64,000 nucleotides of DNA, taken from positions 62,001 through 126,000 of the forward strand of contig CAKUUX010000001.1 in assembly GCA_934693165.1 (NCBI GenBank), in the 5' to 3' direction. The position numbers and the translations under genes were made by a program. Each line of letters opens with the position of its first letter. The first letter of the stretch is position 1. Shown in pieces: positions 1 through 8,926 of the stretch. Below the pieces are notes generated by a model, which saw only the letters and a program-made list of their open reading frames with translations, made no database searches and had not been told where the DNA came from. Origin of the DNA: an uncultured Candidatus Melainabacteria bacterium. Its GTDB lineage: Bacteria > Cyanobacteriota > Vampirovibrionia > Gastranaerophilales > Gastranaerophilaceae.

Positions 1-575
1 GGAGCAAGCTCATATACTTTTAAATAGTGGAAAAGAGCTGTTTCATAATCGTACAATTTAAAGTTAACATTACCTAAGTCAACGTTAGCTGTTAAGTTGT
101 TTGGATCAATAGAAAGAGCTTTTTCGTAATAAGCTTTAGCTTCTACGTAATCTTCAAAATCATGGTAAAGCATTGCGATTGCATTATAGATATCAGGTGA
201 TTTTGTGTTGAAATCTAATGCACGGTTGTAAAATCTAAGCGCTTTAGAGAAGTTTTTAAGTTCTGCATAAGCATTACCTAAATTGTAGTAAACAAGGTAA
301 TTTGTAGGATTTTTGTCCATAGCTTTGTTGTAATAAGTTAAAGCTTTTCTAAAATCCTTACTGTAGAAATAAATACTGCCCAAATTTAAAAGGGCATTGA
401 CATCATCAGGTTTAATACTCAACAAACTTTCATAAACAGAAGCAACTTTATCAAAGTTGTTATCTAATGCATAAAGATTTGCCAAAGCGTGATAATGGTC
501 AGGGTTTGTTGGTTCCATGGCCATTTTCATGATTGTTTCGTCAATTTGTTTTTTTATTTCGCTTGTATCTACCAT
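1..575 (-). CDS. TPR-repeat protein, cut by window edge
   Basis: The reading frame starts at an ATG at 575 (MVDTSEIKKQID) with AAGGT upstream and runs off the left edge, so about 191 codons are visible. The visible protein is almost entirely tetratricopeptide repeats: about five 34-residue units with the usual small and aromatic positions, for example N-L-G-x-x-Y and Y-x-x-A-L-x-x-D/N-P. TPR arrays are protein-protein interaction scaffolds; no catalytic domain is visible here, and one may lie in the missing C-terminus. It follows rsfS by 47 bases on the same strand and is probably co-transcribed with rpiB and rsfS. There is no signal peptide, so it is likely cytoplasmic. The family is certain; the specific role is unknown. 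Confidence 0.85.
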   Translation of the reverse strand, partial: MVDTSEIKKQIDETIMKMAMEPTNPDHYHALANLYALDNNFDKVASVYESLLSIKPDDVNALLNLGSIYFYSKDFRKALTYYNKAMDKNPTNYLVYYNLGNAYAELKNFSKALRFYNRALDFNTKSPDIYNAIAMLYHDFEDYVEAKAYYEKALSIDPNNLTANVDLGNVNFKLYDYETALFHYLKVYELA

Positions 576-622
576 ATCTAAATTTTACCTTATAATTTTA
601 TTTTCGCAAATTGTTTACTTGT

Positions 623-1027
623 TTACACATTTTCTTTGTATTCTGAATATTCTTCAGACTCTTCTTTCCATTTTTCTTCAGGAATACTGTAAGCATGATT
701 CCAGAATTTTTCAATCATGTAATTTTCACGTTCTTCTCTATGAAGGATATGAACAATTACATCACCGTAATCAACTAAATTCCAGCGATTTTTCATATCT
801 CTTTCAACGCCTTTTGGAAGACGCTTGAAAAGAGTTTTAATTCTGTCTTGTAAAGTTTCTGTCATTGCTTTTACTTGAGTTGGAGAATCCCCAGATGCGA
901 TTACAAAAAAATCTGCAAGTGATGAAACCTTACTAATATCAAGAATAACAATGTTTTTAGCTAATCTATCGTCTAAAACTCTTGCTACAACAGAGGCAAA
1001 TTTTTCAGTTGAAATTTCTTCTACCAT
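623..1027 (-). CDS. rsfS: Ribosomal silencing factor RsfS (YbeB/iojap family)
   Basis: A 134-aa protein matching the iojap/RsfS family over its whole length, with the conserved block D-F-F-V-I-A-S-G-D-S followed by a Q-V-K-A helix, and near the C-terminus a G-D-V-I-V-H-I-L-H segment. In the family, RsfS binds ribosomal protein L14 on the 50S subunit and blocks subunit joining during starvation. The start codon overlaps the stop codon of rpiB by one base (TAATG) and a GGAGG ribosome site lies inside the end of rpiB, which indicates translational coupling. The highly acidic tail (residues 115-134) extends past the core domain. Confidence 0.93.
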   Translation of the reverse strand: MVEEISTEKFASVVARVLDDRLAKNIVILDISKVSSLADFFVIASGDSPTQVKAMTETLQDRIKTLFKRLPKGVERDMKNRWNLVDYGDVIVHILHREERENYMIEKFWNHAYSIPEEKWKEESEEYSEYKENV

Positions 1028-1464
1028 TAGTCCTCCATCATATCAATTCTTCTTTGGTGACGGCCACCTTCGTATTCAGTTGTTAGCCAAATATCAACGA
1101 TATCAAGCGCTAAGCCTGCGCCGATAACTCTTTCGCCCATGCAAAGGATGTTTGAATTATTGTGTTGACGAGTAGCTTTTGCTGAGAAAGTATCTCCACA
1201 AAGAGATGCTCTAATACCTTTAACTTTGTTAGCAACGATTGAAACGCCAATACCTGTACCACAAATAATGATACCTTTTTCGTATTTGCCGTCAGCTACT
1301 GCGTGTGCAACTTTTTTAGCATAAATTGGATAATCAACAGAGTCTGATGTGTATGTTCCAACATCTTCTACTTCGTATCCTATTTCTTTTAGATGTTCTA
1401 CAACTTTATTTTTTAAATTTAAACCACCATGGTCGCAACCAATAATAATTCTTTTTTCGCTCAT
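1027..1464 (-). CDS. rpiB: Ribose-5-phosphate isomerase B
   Basis: 145 aa, the normal length for RpiB/LacAB isomerases. It has the N-terminal G-C-D-H-G-G substrate loop at residues 9-14, the I-C-G-T-G-I-G-V phosphate-binding loop near residue 68, and the conserved R-A-S-L-C-G-D and H-N-N-S-N-I-L-C segments. The enzyme interconverts ribose-5-phosphate and ribulose-5-phosphate in the non-oxidative pentose phosphate pathway in the cytoplasm. A GAAAGG ribosome site precedes the ATG. The next gene upstream, the prepilin-like gene, ends 13 bases before this start, and rsfS overlaps its stop, so all three probably share one transcript. Confidence 0.95.
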   Translation of the reverse strand: MSEKRIIIGCDHGGLNLKNKVVEHLKEIGYEVEDVGTYTSDSVDYPIYAKKVAHAVADGKYEKGIIICGTGIGVSIVANKVKGIRASLCGDTFSAKATRQHNNSNILCMGERVIGAGLALDIVDIWLTTEYEGGRHQRRIDMMED

Positions 1465-1477
1465 TTTATTTACCTTT

Positions 1478-3427
1478 CTATTTGCATTTGCATTGATTTT
1501 TTTCTAAATCTTTTATACCTTTTTCCAAAGCGTCAACACGTTTTTCCAAAGTGTCCACTCTCTTTGATAATTGCTTATTTATTTCTATTAAAGCATGAAT
1601 TCTATCTTCTGCACGGTTCAAACGGATGATATAATCTTGAACTTTTTCTTTTAGATTTTCATACAACTTATCCAAATCTTTTATGGCATTGAACATTGTG
1701 AATAAGATGTTGTCTTGTCTAAGAACTAAATATCCGTCTTCGTTTTTTGTTACTGCATAAGGTAGAACTTTTTCTACGTCTTGCGCAATAAGACCAACTC
1801 TTTCAACCTTTGGTTCTGTCTTGTATGTAAATTTGTACACATCAAGTTTTTTGATTTCGTTCAAACCTGTATTTGCAAATCCTTCAATATTTTTAAGTCT
1901 TTTATCAGAAATTGTGTTGTAAGTTCCAGTGAATGTACCCCAAATTTCTGTAGAATAATTTGCACCCGTTCTTTGTCTAATATAGTTTGTGTAAGTCCAG
2001 TTTGAATAAGCTGATGTACCTGCTGTTACTGTTGTTGTTGCGTTAACATAACTTCCTGTATGAAGATATGTGCCCACATTTGCATAAGTACCAACAGTCA
2101 AGTTTGTTGTTGTTTCTGTGTTGCCGTTAACTGTAAGTTTTGAACCTGTGTTAATTGTATTACCACTTCTTACATAAACATTACCTGCATGTAAGAAGAT
2201 GTTTCCTGCTCCAGAACCAACAATTGTTTCTGCAGTGGTATTATTGAAAGTAAAACCAGCAGGTAAATTTGAATATCCAGAAGAAGTACCCAAACATGTT
2301 TTATTACTACCAGAAACCGAACTGCAAGCTTTGTAACCAACGCCAGTATTATTAGAACCTGATTGAACTCCGTCTACTGCACCTTGACCAATACCAGTAT
2401 TTGCAGTACCAGATGTTACGTTGTATCCTGCTTGGAAACCAACAAAAGAGTTATAACTACCCGTAGTATCCAAATATAGTGGTCGATACCCAACGCCAAC
2501 ATTGTATGAACCTGCTCCATTTGTAATTAATGGTTCTGTGCCAATGGCTACGTTGTTATTTGCTGCTTGTTTGTTTTTAAGTGCTTGATAACCAATAGCG
2601 ATATTTGATGCACCTGTAGTATTTGCAGATCCTGCATAATAACCAATAGCAATATTGTTTGCACCTGTTGTTGTTTCTGTTAAAGAAGAATTTCCTACTG
2701 CAACATTGTTATAAGCCGTTGTATTTTTTATTAAGGCGTGGTAGCCAATCCCTACATTGTTTTCGCCAGAAGTGTTTGCAATTAATGTAGAGTTACCAAA
2801 TGCAGTATTGTTAGAACCTGTAGTGTTTGCGTACAATGTACTTGAACCAATACCTATATTATCTCTACCTGAAGAAGTTGTTCTCAACGCATTTGAACCA
2901 ATTGCGGTATTTGAAAAACCTGAAGTTAAAGAAGTTAAAGCTTGATGTCCGATACCAGTATTGTTGTTTCCAGTTACGCTACCAGTCATTACATTATATC
3001 CAGCACCAAAGTTATCTGTACCAGTACTGTTTTGTACAGCATTCATTCCAAGACCCATGTTGTTATTATTTTTAAATCTAATATATCCAACAGTTGTGTT
3101 GTTATACATCATTCCGATTTGAGAGCGAGTATTACTGTTTGGTATATTGATATACAATCTTGCCAAACCTTGTGCATCAGGAGTTATAGAAGTTCCAAGC
3201 ATTGCACTTTGCGTTGAAGCAGGGGATGCAAACCAAATATCTGTATTGTTTCGGGCTAATTTCCAAAGTCCTCCACCACCAGAACCTGAGCCACCACCAC
3301 TAGTTTTTTTGTTTGTGGTTACAGGCAAAATGGCTGCCATTACTAATGACAAGATTAAAAGTACAACTGTCATTTCTGCAATGGTGAAGGCTTTTCTATT
3401 TTTAAATATTGAAAATAACTTATTCAT
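1478..3427 (-). CDS. Prepilin-like protein with 17-residue head repeats and S74 chaperone
   Basis: 649 aa with four parts. (1) Residues 1-36 are a type IV prepilin leader: basic start, cleavage point after Ala13, Phe14 as the mature first residue, Glu18 at mature position 5, then a hydrophobic helix. (2) Residues 44-53 are a Gly/Ser linker. (3) Residues 122-386 hold about 15 repeats of 17 residues with consensus N-[TIV]-[GA]-[IVF]-G-x-x-[AS]-L-x-x-x-[TS]-[TS]-G, like the left-handed beta-roll of trimeric adhesin heads and tail fibres. (4) From Ser507 comes an S74 intramolecular chaperone with the S-D-K-R-L-K motif (Ser507/Lys512 as the likely self-cleavage pair), then a coiled coil to residue 649. 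I infer a trimeric surface fibre that uses a pilin-type membrane anchor. GAGG precedes the start. Confidence 0.85.
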   Translation of the reverse strand: MNKLFSIFKNRKAFTIAEMTVVLLILSLVMAAILPVTTNKKTSGGGSGSGGGGLWKLARNNTDIWFASPASTQSAMLGTSITPDAQGLARLYINIPNSNTRSQIGMMYNNTTVGYIRFKNNNNMGLGMNAVQNSTGTDNFGAGYNVMTGSVTGNNNTGIGHQALTSLTSGFSNTAIGSNALRTTSSGRDNIGIGSSTLYANTTGSNNTAFGNSTLIANTSGENNVGIGYHALIKNTTAYNNVAVGNSSLTETTTGANNIAIGYYAGSANTTGASNIAIGYQALKNKQAANNNVAIGTEPLITNGAGSYNVGVGYRPLYLDTTGSYNSFVGFQAGYNVTSGTANTGIGQGAVDGVQSGSNNTGVGYKACSSVSGSNKTCLGTSSGYSNLPAGFTFNNTTAETIVGSGAGNIFLHAGNVYVRSGNTINTGSKLTVNGNTETTTNLTVGTYANVGTYLHTGSYVNATTTVTAGTSAYSNWTYTNYIRQRTGANYSTEIWGTFTGTYNTISDKRLKNIEGFANTGLNEIKKLDVYKFTYKTEPKVERVGLIAQDVEKVLPYAVTKNEDGYLVLRQDNILFTMFNAIKDLDKLYENLKEKVQDYIIRLNRAEDRIHALIEINKQLSKRVDTLEKRVDALEKGIKDLEKNQCKCK

Positions 3428-3810
3428 AACCTCGTTTATTATAACATATTATATAAATTTGTAGAATATTATAAAATTCACCTCTCCTCTATTTGTTATT
3501 ACAAATGTGGAGAAAGGTATAAAATAAAAAATTAATTTGTATGTTTAGGTAAAAATCTCAATAAAAATAACTTTCTAAACACCACTTGACAGTCAAACGC
3601 TGATATATGGCTAGTTTTGGCATGTTGATTTTTGATTGTAAAATTTTGTAACAATTTTTTAGTGTAATTTTTACATGATTTCTTGACTATTTATATTATC
3701 GTAGTAACATTAAAATACATGTTCTTATAGACTATAACAGAAATGTTAAGTTTTATAAATTTTTTAGTACGTACACAATATGAATAATACAAAGAAGCGA
3801 GGTTTATAGA
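3428..3810. other. Divergent intergenic region upstream of rpoB
   Basis: 383 bases with no gene. On the minus strand a TATAAT box (3438-3443) lies 10 bases before the prepilin-like start. At 3481-3520 there is an imperfect palindrome (CTC-ATTTGT-tatt-ACAAAT-GGAG) ending in GGAGAAAGGTAT, which resembles the palindromic repeats in the flagellin region. A TTGACT at 3683-3688 is the best -35-like hexamer for rpoB, but I see no convincing -10 at the right distance. The rpoB start at 3811 is preceded by a GCGAGG ribosome site. rpoB is not linked to rplL here, so the polymerase operon must have its own promoter in this gap. Confidence 0.5.
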
Positions 3811-6800
3811 ATGTCGACAAAATTCGCAGAACGAGTAACTCCAATGGGTATCCCTAGTACCAGATTGGACGATTTACCTGACCTTATTGAGGTGCAAAAA
3901 AAATCATTTGAATGGTTTTTAACAGAAGGTTTAAAAGAAGAATTACTTTCTTTTTCACCAATCAAAGATTATACTGGTCGTTTAGAATTACACTTTTTAC
4001 CAAATTATACATTTGATAATGCTAAGTATTCTATCGAAGAAGCTAGAATTCACGACACTACTTATGCAAAACAATTACGTGTAATGGTTAGATTAGTTAA
4101 CCGTGATTCTGGTGAAATTAAAGAACAAGAGGTATATATCGGTGATATTCCTACTATGACTGATAAAGGTACTTTTATTGTTAACGGTGCAGAACGTGTT
4201 ATTGTTTCTCAAATCGTTCGTTCACCTGGTGTTTACTTCAAGCGTGATGTTTCACCAACTGGTAAACGTTTATACAATGCAACAATCATTCCAAACAGAG
4301 GTGCTTGGATTAAGATTGAAACAGATTCTAACGATTTAATTTACGTTAAAATCGACAAAAATAGAAAAATCTTAGCTACTACATTATTGAAAGCTATGGG
4401 CTTGTCAGTAGCTGAAATGGAAGCATCTTTCACTCACTTTGAATTCTTAAAGAAAACATTGGAAAAAGATACAACTGAAACAACAGAAGATGCTTTAATT
4501 GATGTATATAAAAAATTAAGACCTGGTGATCCTGCATCTGCTCAAGGTGGTCGTCAAATTATCGAAGCCCGTTTCTTCGATGAAAAGAAATACGATATTG
4601 GTCGTGTAGGTCGTTACAAATTAAACAAAAAATTGAACCTAAATATTCATGCTTCTCAAAGAACATTGACTATTACAGATATCGTTCAATCTATCGAATA
4701 CTTAATTAACTTAACTTATGATGAAGGTACAGTGGATGATATCGATCACTTAGGTAATAGACGTATTCGTTCAGTTGGTGAATTGTTACAAAACCAATTC
4801 AGAGTTGGTTTAAGCCGTATTGAACGTATCGTTAAAGAAAGAATGACACTTCAAGATAGTGAAACTCTTACTCCATTGAACTTATTGAACACTAAACCAT
4901 TAGTTGCTTCATTAAAAGAATTCTTTGGTAGTTCTCAGTTATCACAATTCATGGACCAAATTAATCCACTTGCTGAATTGACTCACAAAAGACGTATTTC
5001 AGCATTAGGGCCTGGTGGTTTACAAAGAGAAAGAGCTGGTTTCGCAGTTCGTGACATCCACCCTTCTCACTACGGTCGTATTTGTCCGATTGAAACACCT
5101 GAAGGACCTAACGCAGGTTTGATTGGTTCATTAGCTACACACGCACGTGTTAATGATTATGGTTTTATTGAATCTCCATTCTTCGTTGTTAAAGACGGCG
5201 TTGTAACAGATGAAGTAGTTTATATGACAGCAGACGAAGACGAAAACTTCCGTTGCGCTCCAGCTGACGTTAAATTAACTGAAGACAGAAGATTTAAAGA
5301 AGCAAATGTTCCTGCTCGTTATCGTTCAGAGTTCATTATGTGTGAATCTTCAAAAGTTGACTATGTTGGTGTTTGCCCAATCCAAATTATCTCAGTTGCG
5401 ACATCAATGATTCCATTCATTGAACATGATGACGCCAACCGTGCATTGATGGGTTCTAACATGCAACGTCAATCAGTACCTCTTTTAATTACTCAAAGAC
5501 CAGTTGTTGGTACAGGTATGGAAAAGAGAGTTGCTAAAGACTCTGGTATGGTAATCGTTTGCGATTGTGACGGTACTGTTGAAAGAGTTGTAGGTGAAGA
5601 AATTATCGTTAGAGATATGGATAACAAACCTCACCTATATCAATTAATGAAATATGTAAGAAGTAACCAAGATACTTGTATCAACCAGAAACCTATTGTA
5701 AGAGAAGGTGACAAGGTTCACGTAGGTGATGTACTTGCTGATGGTGCTTCAACATGTGGTGGTGAACTTTCATTAGGTAAAAATGTTCTTGTAGCATATA
5801 TGCCTTGGGAAGGATATAACTTCGAAGATGCTATCCTTCTTTCAGAAAGATGCGTACATGATGATATCTTTACTTCAGTTCACATTGAAAAATTAGAAAT
5901 AGACGCAAGACAAACAAAACTTGGACCAGAAGAAATTACTCGTGAAATTCCAAATGTTTCTGAAGATGCTTTAAGACACTTGGATGAACGTGGTATTGTT
6001 CGTATCGGTGCAAGAGTTTATGCAGATGATATTCTTGTAGGTAAAGTTACACCAAAAGGTGAATCTGAACACCCACCAGAAGAAAAATTGTTAAGAGCAA
6101 TCTTCGCTGAAAAAGCAAGAGATGTAAAAGATAACTCATTAAGAGTTCCACACGGTGAAGGTGGTAGAGTTCTTGATGTTAAAGTATTTGACAGAGAAAA
6201 AGGTGATGAATTACCACCAGGTGCAAATACAGTTATCAGAGTTTACATTGCTCAAAAACGTAAGGTATCTGTAGGTGATAAACTTTCAGGTCGTCACGGT
6301 AACAAAGGTATCGTATCAAGAATTCTTCCAAAAGAAGATATGCCATTCTTACCAGACGGTACACCAATTGATGTTGTATTGAACCCACTAGGTGTTCCTT
6401 CACGTATGAACGTAGGTCAAACTTACGAACACTTATTAGGTTTAGCAGCATACTTAACAGGTAACTACTACGAAGCTCCATCTTTCGATGAAAGATATGG
6501 CGAAAACCAATCAGAAATTGCAACTAAAGCTGAATTACTAAAAGGTATTAAAGAATCAGGTTGCGATTGGGTTGGCGAAGACGGTAAAGTTCGTTTAATT
6601 GACGGTAGAACTGGTGAACCATTTGATGAACCAGTTGCAGTTGGTTTAACTTACATCTTGAAACTTGTCCACTTAGTTGACGATAAAATTCACGCTCGTT
6701 CAACTGGTCCTTACTCATTAGTAACACAACAACCTTTAGGTGGTAAGGCTCAATTCGGTGGTCAAAGATTTGGTGAAATGGAAGTTTGGGCTCTTGAAGC

Positions 6801-7122
6801 ATACGGCGCAGCTTATACTCTTCAAGAAATGCTTACAATCAAATCAGATGATGTTAACGGACGTAACAGAGCTTACGAATCAATCGTTAAAGGTGATAAC
6901 ATTCCAAGACCTGGTATTCCAGAATCATTCAAAGTACTTGTAAGAGAATTACAAAGTATCGGTTTGGATATCACAGTTGCTAAGAAAGACGGTGTTGAAG
7001 TTGACTTAATGAGCGATATGGACGACTTAAGAAAAGCTGCTCCAAAACGTACATTATCAGATATTGACTCAGAGTTGTTAAATATCAACTTCTTTGAAAC
7101 ACCAACAACATTTGGTGACTAG
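3811..7122 (+). CDS. rpoB: RNA polymerase beta subunit
   Basis: 1103 aa and complete; compact, without the large lineage inserts of proteobacterial RpoB. Family landmarks in order are the N-G-A-E-R-V-I-V-S-Q segment near residue 128, the rifampicin-pocket region with R-R-I-S-A-L-G-P-G-G near 394 and E-T-P-E-G-P-N-A-G near 430, the G-Y-N-F-E-D-A catalytic-core segment near 667, and the C-terminal G-G-K-A-Q-F-G-G-Q-R-F-G-E-M-E clamp contact near 977. It forms the catalytic centre with RpoC1 and RpoC2, which are encoded directly downstream. The length near 1100 aa and the separate rpoC1/rpoC2 genes both fit the cyanobacterial lineage. Confidence 0.98.
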   Translation: MSTKFAERVTPMGIPSTRLDDLPDLIEVQKKSFEWFLTEGLKEELLSFSPIKDYTGRLELHFLPNYTFDNAKYSIEEARIHDTTYAKQLRVMVRLVNRDSGEIKEQEVYIGDIPTMTDKGTFIVNGAERVIVSQIVRSPGVYFKRDVSPTGKRLYNATIIPNRGAWIKIETDSNDLIYVKIDKNRKILATTLLKAMGLSVAEMEASFTHFEFLKKTLEKDTTETTEDALIDVYKKLRPGDPASAQGGRQIIEARFFDEKKYDIGRVGRYKLNKKLNLNIHASQRTLTITDIVQSIEYLINLTYDEGTVDDIDHLGNRRIRSVGELLQNQFRVGLSRIERIVKERMTLQDSETLTPLNLLNTKPLVASLKEFFGSSQLSQFMDQINPLAELTHKRRISALGPGGLQRERAGFAVRDIHPSHYGRICPIETPEGPNAGLIGSLATHARVNDYGFIESPFFVVKDGVVTDEVVYMTADEDENFRCAPADVKLTEDRRFKEANVPARYRSEFIMCESSKVDYVGVCPIQIISVATSMIPFIEHDDANRALMGSNMQRQSVPLLITQRPVVGTGMEKRVAKDSGMVIVCDCDGTVERVVGEEIIVRDMDNKPHLYQLMKYVRSNQDTCINQKPIVREGDKVHVGDVLADGASTCGGELSLGKNVLVAYMPWEGYNFEDAILLSERCVHDDIFTSVHIEKLEIDARQTKLGPEEITREIPNVSEDALRHLDERGIVRIGARVYADDILVGKVTPKGESEHPPEEKLLRAIFAEKARDVKDNSLRVPHGEGGRVLDVKVFDREKGDELPPGANTVIRVYIAQKRKVSVGDKLSGRHGNKGIVSRILPKEDMPFLPDGTPIDVVLNPLGVPSRMNVGQTYEHLLGLAAYLTGNYYEAPSFDERYGENQSEIATKAELLKGIKESGCDWVGEDGKVRLIDGRTGEPFDEPVAVGLTYILKLVHLVDDKIHARSTGPYSLVTQQPLGGKAQFGGQRFGEMEVWALEAYGAAYTLQEMLTIKSDDVNGRNRAYESIVKGDNIPRPGIPESFKVLVRELQSIGLDITVAKKDGVEVDLMSDMDDLRKAAPKRTLSDIDSELLNINFFETPTTFGD

Positions 7123-7134
7123 TAAATAATTATA

Positions 7135-7166
7135 GCGAAATGTGGAAGATTTCTTTCACATTTCGC
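7135..7166 (+). promoter_or_regulatory. rpoB-rpoC1 intergenic stem-loop
   Basis: In the 70-base gap between rpoB and rpoC1, 7135-7147 pairs with 7154-7166: ten Watson-Crick pairs (GCGAAATGTG with CACATTTCGC), then one G-U and two A-U pairs, around a six-base loop. No U-run follows, so it is unlikely to be an intrinsic terminator. It could be an RNase processing site, or could stabilise one part of the polycistronic mRNA and so set subunit ratios. The rpoC1 ribosome site AAGGAG lies just downstream. Confidence 0.6.
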
Positions 7167-7192
7167 CAAAGTATATAAAGGAGAAATAATAA

Positions 7193-8902
7193 ATGTCAAC
7201 AAGTATTGATTACTTTGATTATATACAGATTAGTATCGCCTCACCTGAAAGAATTTTAAAATGGTCTTACGGTGAAGTTACTAAACCTGAAACAATCAAC
7301 TACCGTACTTTAAAACCAGAAAGAGATGGTCTTTTCTGCGAAAGAATTTTTGGACCTACAAAAGACTGGGAATGTTATTGCGGAAAATATAAAAGAGTTC
7401 GTCATAAAGGTATCATTTGCGAACGTTGTGGTGTAGAAGTTACTGACTCAAAAGTACGTCGTCACAGAATGGGACACATTAAATTAGCTGCCCCTGTTTC
7501 ACATATTTGGTTCCTAAAAGGTATTCCATCATATATGGGTCTTTTACTTGATATGTCTTTAAAAGATTTAGAACAAGTAATTTACTTCAACAATTACGTT
7601 GTAATTGATGGTGGAGATAGCGAATTTAGAAAATATCAACTTTTATCTGAAGATGAATACGAAGATTACGTATTAGAACACGAAGAAACAACTCTTAAAG
7701 TTGGTATCGGTGCAGAGGCTATTAAAGAATTAATCGGTGAAATCGATATTAAAGCTCTTGCAGAAGAAATTAGAACAGAATTAAACAATGGTGTAACTTC
7801 TGTTCAAAAGAAATCAAAATTAATTAAGAGATTGAGATTATTAGATTCATTAATCTCAAGCGAAACAGATCCAACTTGGATGATTATGGATGTAATTCCT
7901 GTAACTCCACCAGACTTAAGACCAATGGTTCAATTAGATGGTGGTCGTTTCGCTACATCTGACTTAAATGATTTATACAGACGTGTAATCAACAGAAACA
8001 ACCGTTTACAAAGATTATTAGAAATGGGCGCTCCTGAAATTATCGTAAGAAACGAAAAACGTATGTTACAAGAAGCAGTAGACGCTTTAATTGATAACGG
8101 TAGACGTGGTAGAACAGTTGTTGGTCCAAACAACAGACCATTGAAATCATTATCAAACATTATCGAAGGTAAACAAGGTCGTTTCCGTCAAAACTTATTA
8201 GGTAAACGTGTTGACTACTCAGGTCGTTCAGTTATCGTAGTAGGTCCATCATTGAAATTAAATCAATGTGGTTTACCAAAAGAAATGGCAATTGAATTAT
8301 TTAAACCATTTGTTGTAAACAAATTAATCGAACGTGGTTATGTTCAAAATATTAAATCAGCTAAGAAGAGAATTGAACGTTCAGAACCTATCGTATGGGA
8401 TATCTTAGAAGAGGTAATCGATGGACACCCAGTATTACTAAACCGTGCCCCAACTCTTCACAGATTAGGTATTCAAGCATTCGAACCAAAATTGGTTGAA
8501 GGACGTGCAATCCAATTACACCCTCTTGTATGTACAGCATTCAACGCTGACTTCGATGGTGACCAAATGGCTGTCCATGTTCCTTTATCAATTGAAGCTC
8601 AAACTGAAGCAAGAATGTTGATGTTAGCATCTAATAACATCTTAGCTCCTGCTACAGGTAAACCAATCATTACACCATCTCAAGATATGGTTATGGGCAT
8701 GTACTACTTGACTCTTGTTAAAGATGAAAGTAAGGAAGCTCAACACTATTTCTATAACTTCCAAGATGCAATTTCTGCTCTTGAAGTAGGTGTAATCAAG
8801 CTTCACGATAAAATCATTGTTCGTGATGAACATGGTAAACGTTTTGAAACTACAGCTGGAAGAATTATATTCAACGAAGCTGTTAGAAAGGCACTTGTAT
8901 AG
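7193..8902 (+). CDS. rpoC1: RNA polymerase gamma subunit (N-terminal half of beta')
   Basis: 569 aa covering the N-terminal part of beta'. The zinc-binding cysteines are C61, C63, C76 and C79 (C-x-C-x12-C-x2-C). The catalytic Mg2+ loop N-A-D-F-D-G-D lies at residues 451-457, with D453, D455 and D457 as metal ligands. The upstream lid, rudder and bridge-side segments (R-G-R-T-V-V, G-R-F-R-Q-N-L-L-G-K-R-V-D-Y-S-G-R) are present. It ends after E-A-V-R-K-A-L-V, and rpoC2 begins 24 bases later with its own ATG and an AAGGA site, so this is the real cyanobacterial-type split and not a frameshift. The start is set by AAGGAG and the conserved N-terminus. Confidence 0.98.
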   Translation: MSTSIDYFDYIQISIASPERILKWSYGEVTKPETINYRTLKPERDGLFCERIFGPTKDWECYCGKYKRVRHKGIICERCGVEVTDSKVRRHRMGHIKLAAPVSHIWFLKGIPSYMGLLLDMSLKDLEQVIYFNNYVVIDGGDSEFRKYQLLSEDEYEDYVLEHEETTLKVGIGAEAIKELIGEIDIKALAEEIRTELNNGVTSVQKKSKLIKRLRLLDSLISSETDPTWMIMDVIPVTPPDLRPMVQLDGGRFATSDLNDLYRRVINRNNRLQRLLEMGAPEIIVRNEKRMLQEAVDALIDNGRRGRTVVGPNNRPLKSLSNIIEGKQGRFRQNLLGKRVDYSGRSVIVVGPSLKLNQCGLPKEMAIELFKPFVVNKLIERGYVQNIKSAKKRIERSEPIVWDILEEVIDGHPVLLNRAPTLHRLGIQAFEPKLVEGRAIQLHPLVCTAFNADFDGDQMAVHVPLSIEAQTEARMLMLASNNILAPATGKPIITPSQDMVMGMYYLTLVKDESKEAQHYFYNFQDAISALEVGVIKLHDKIIVRDEHGKRFETTAGRIIFNEAVRKALV

Positions 8903-8926
8903 AAAGTTAGTTAAGGATAATAAAAA

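Noticed and set aside
8903..8926. rpoC1/rpoC2 boundary as a frameshift or assembly error
   Set aside because: rpoC2 has its own ATG and ribosome site, and the split is at the known cyanobacterial position.
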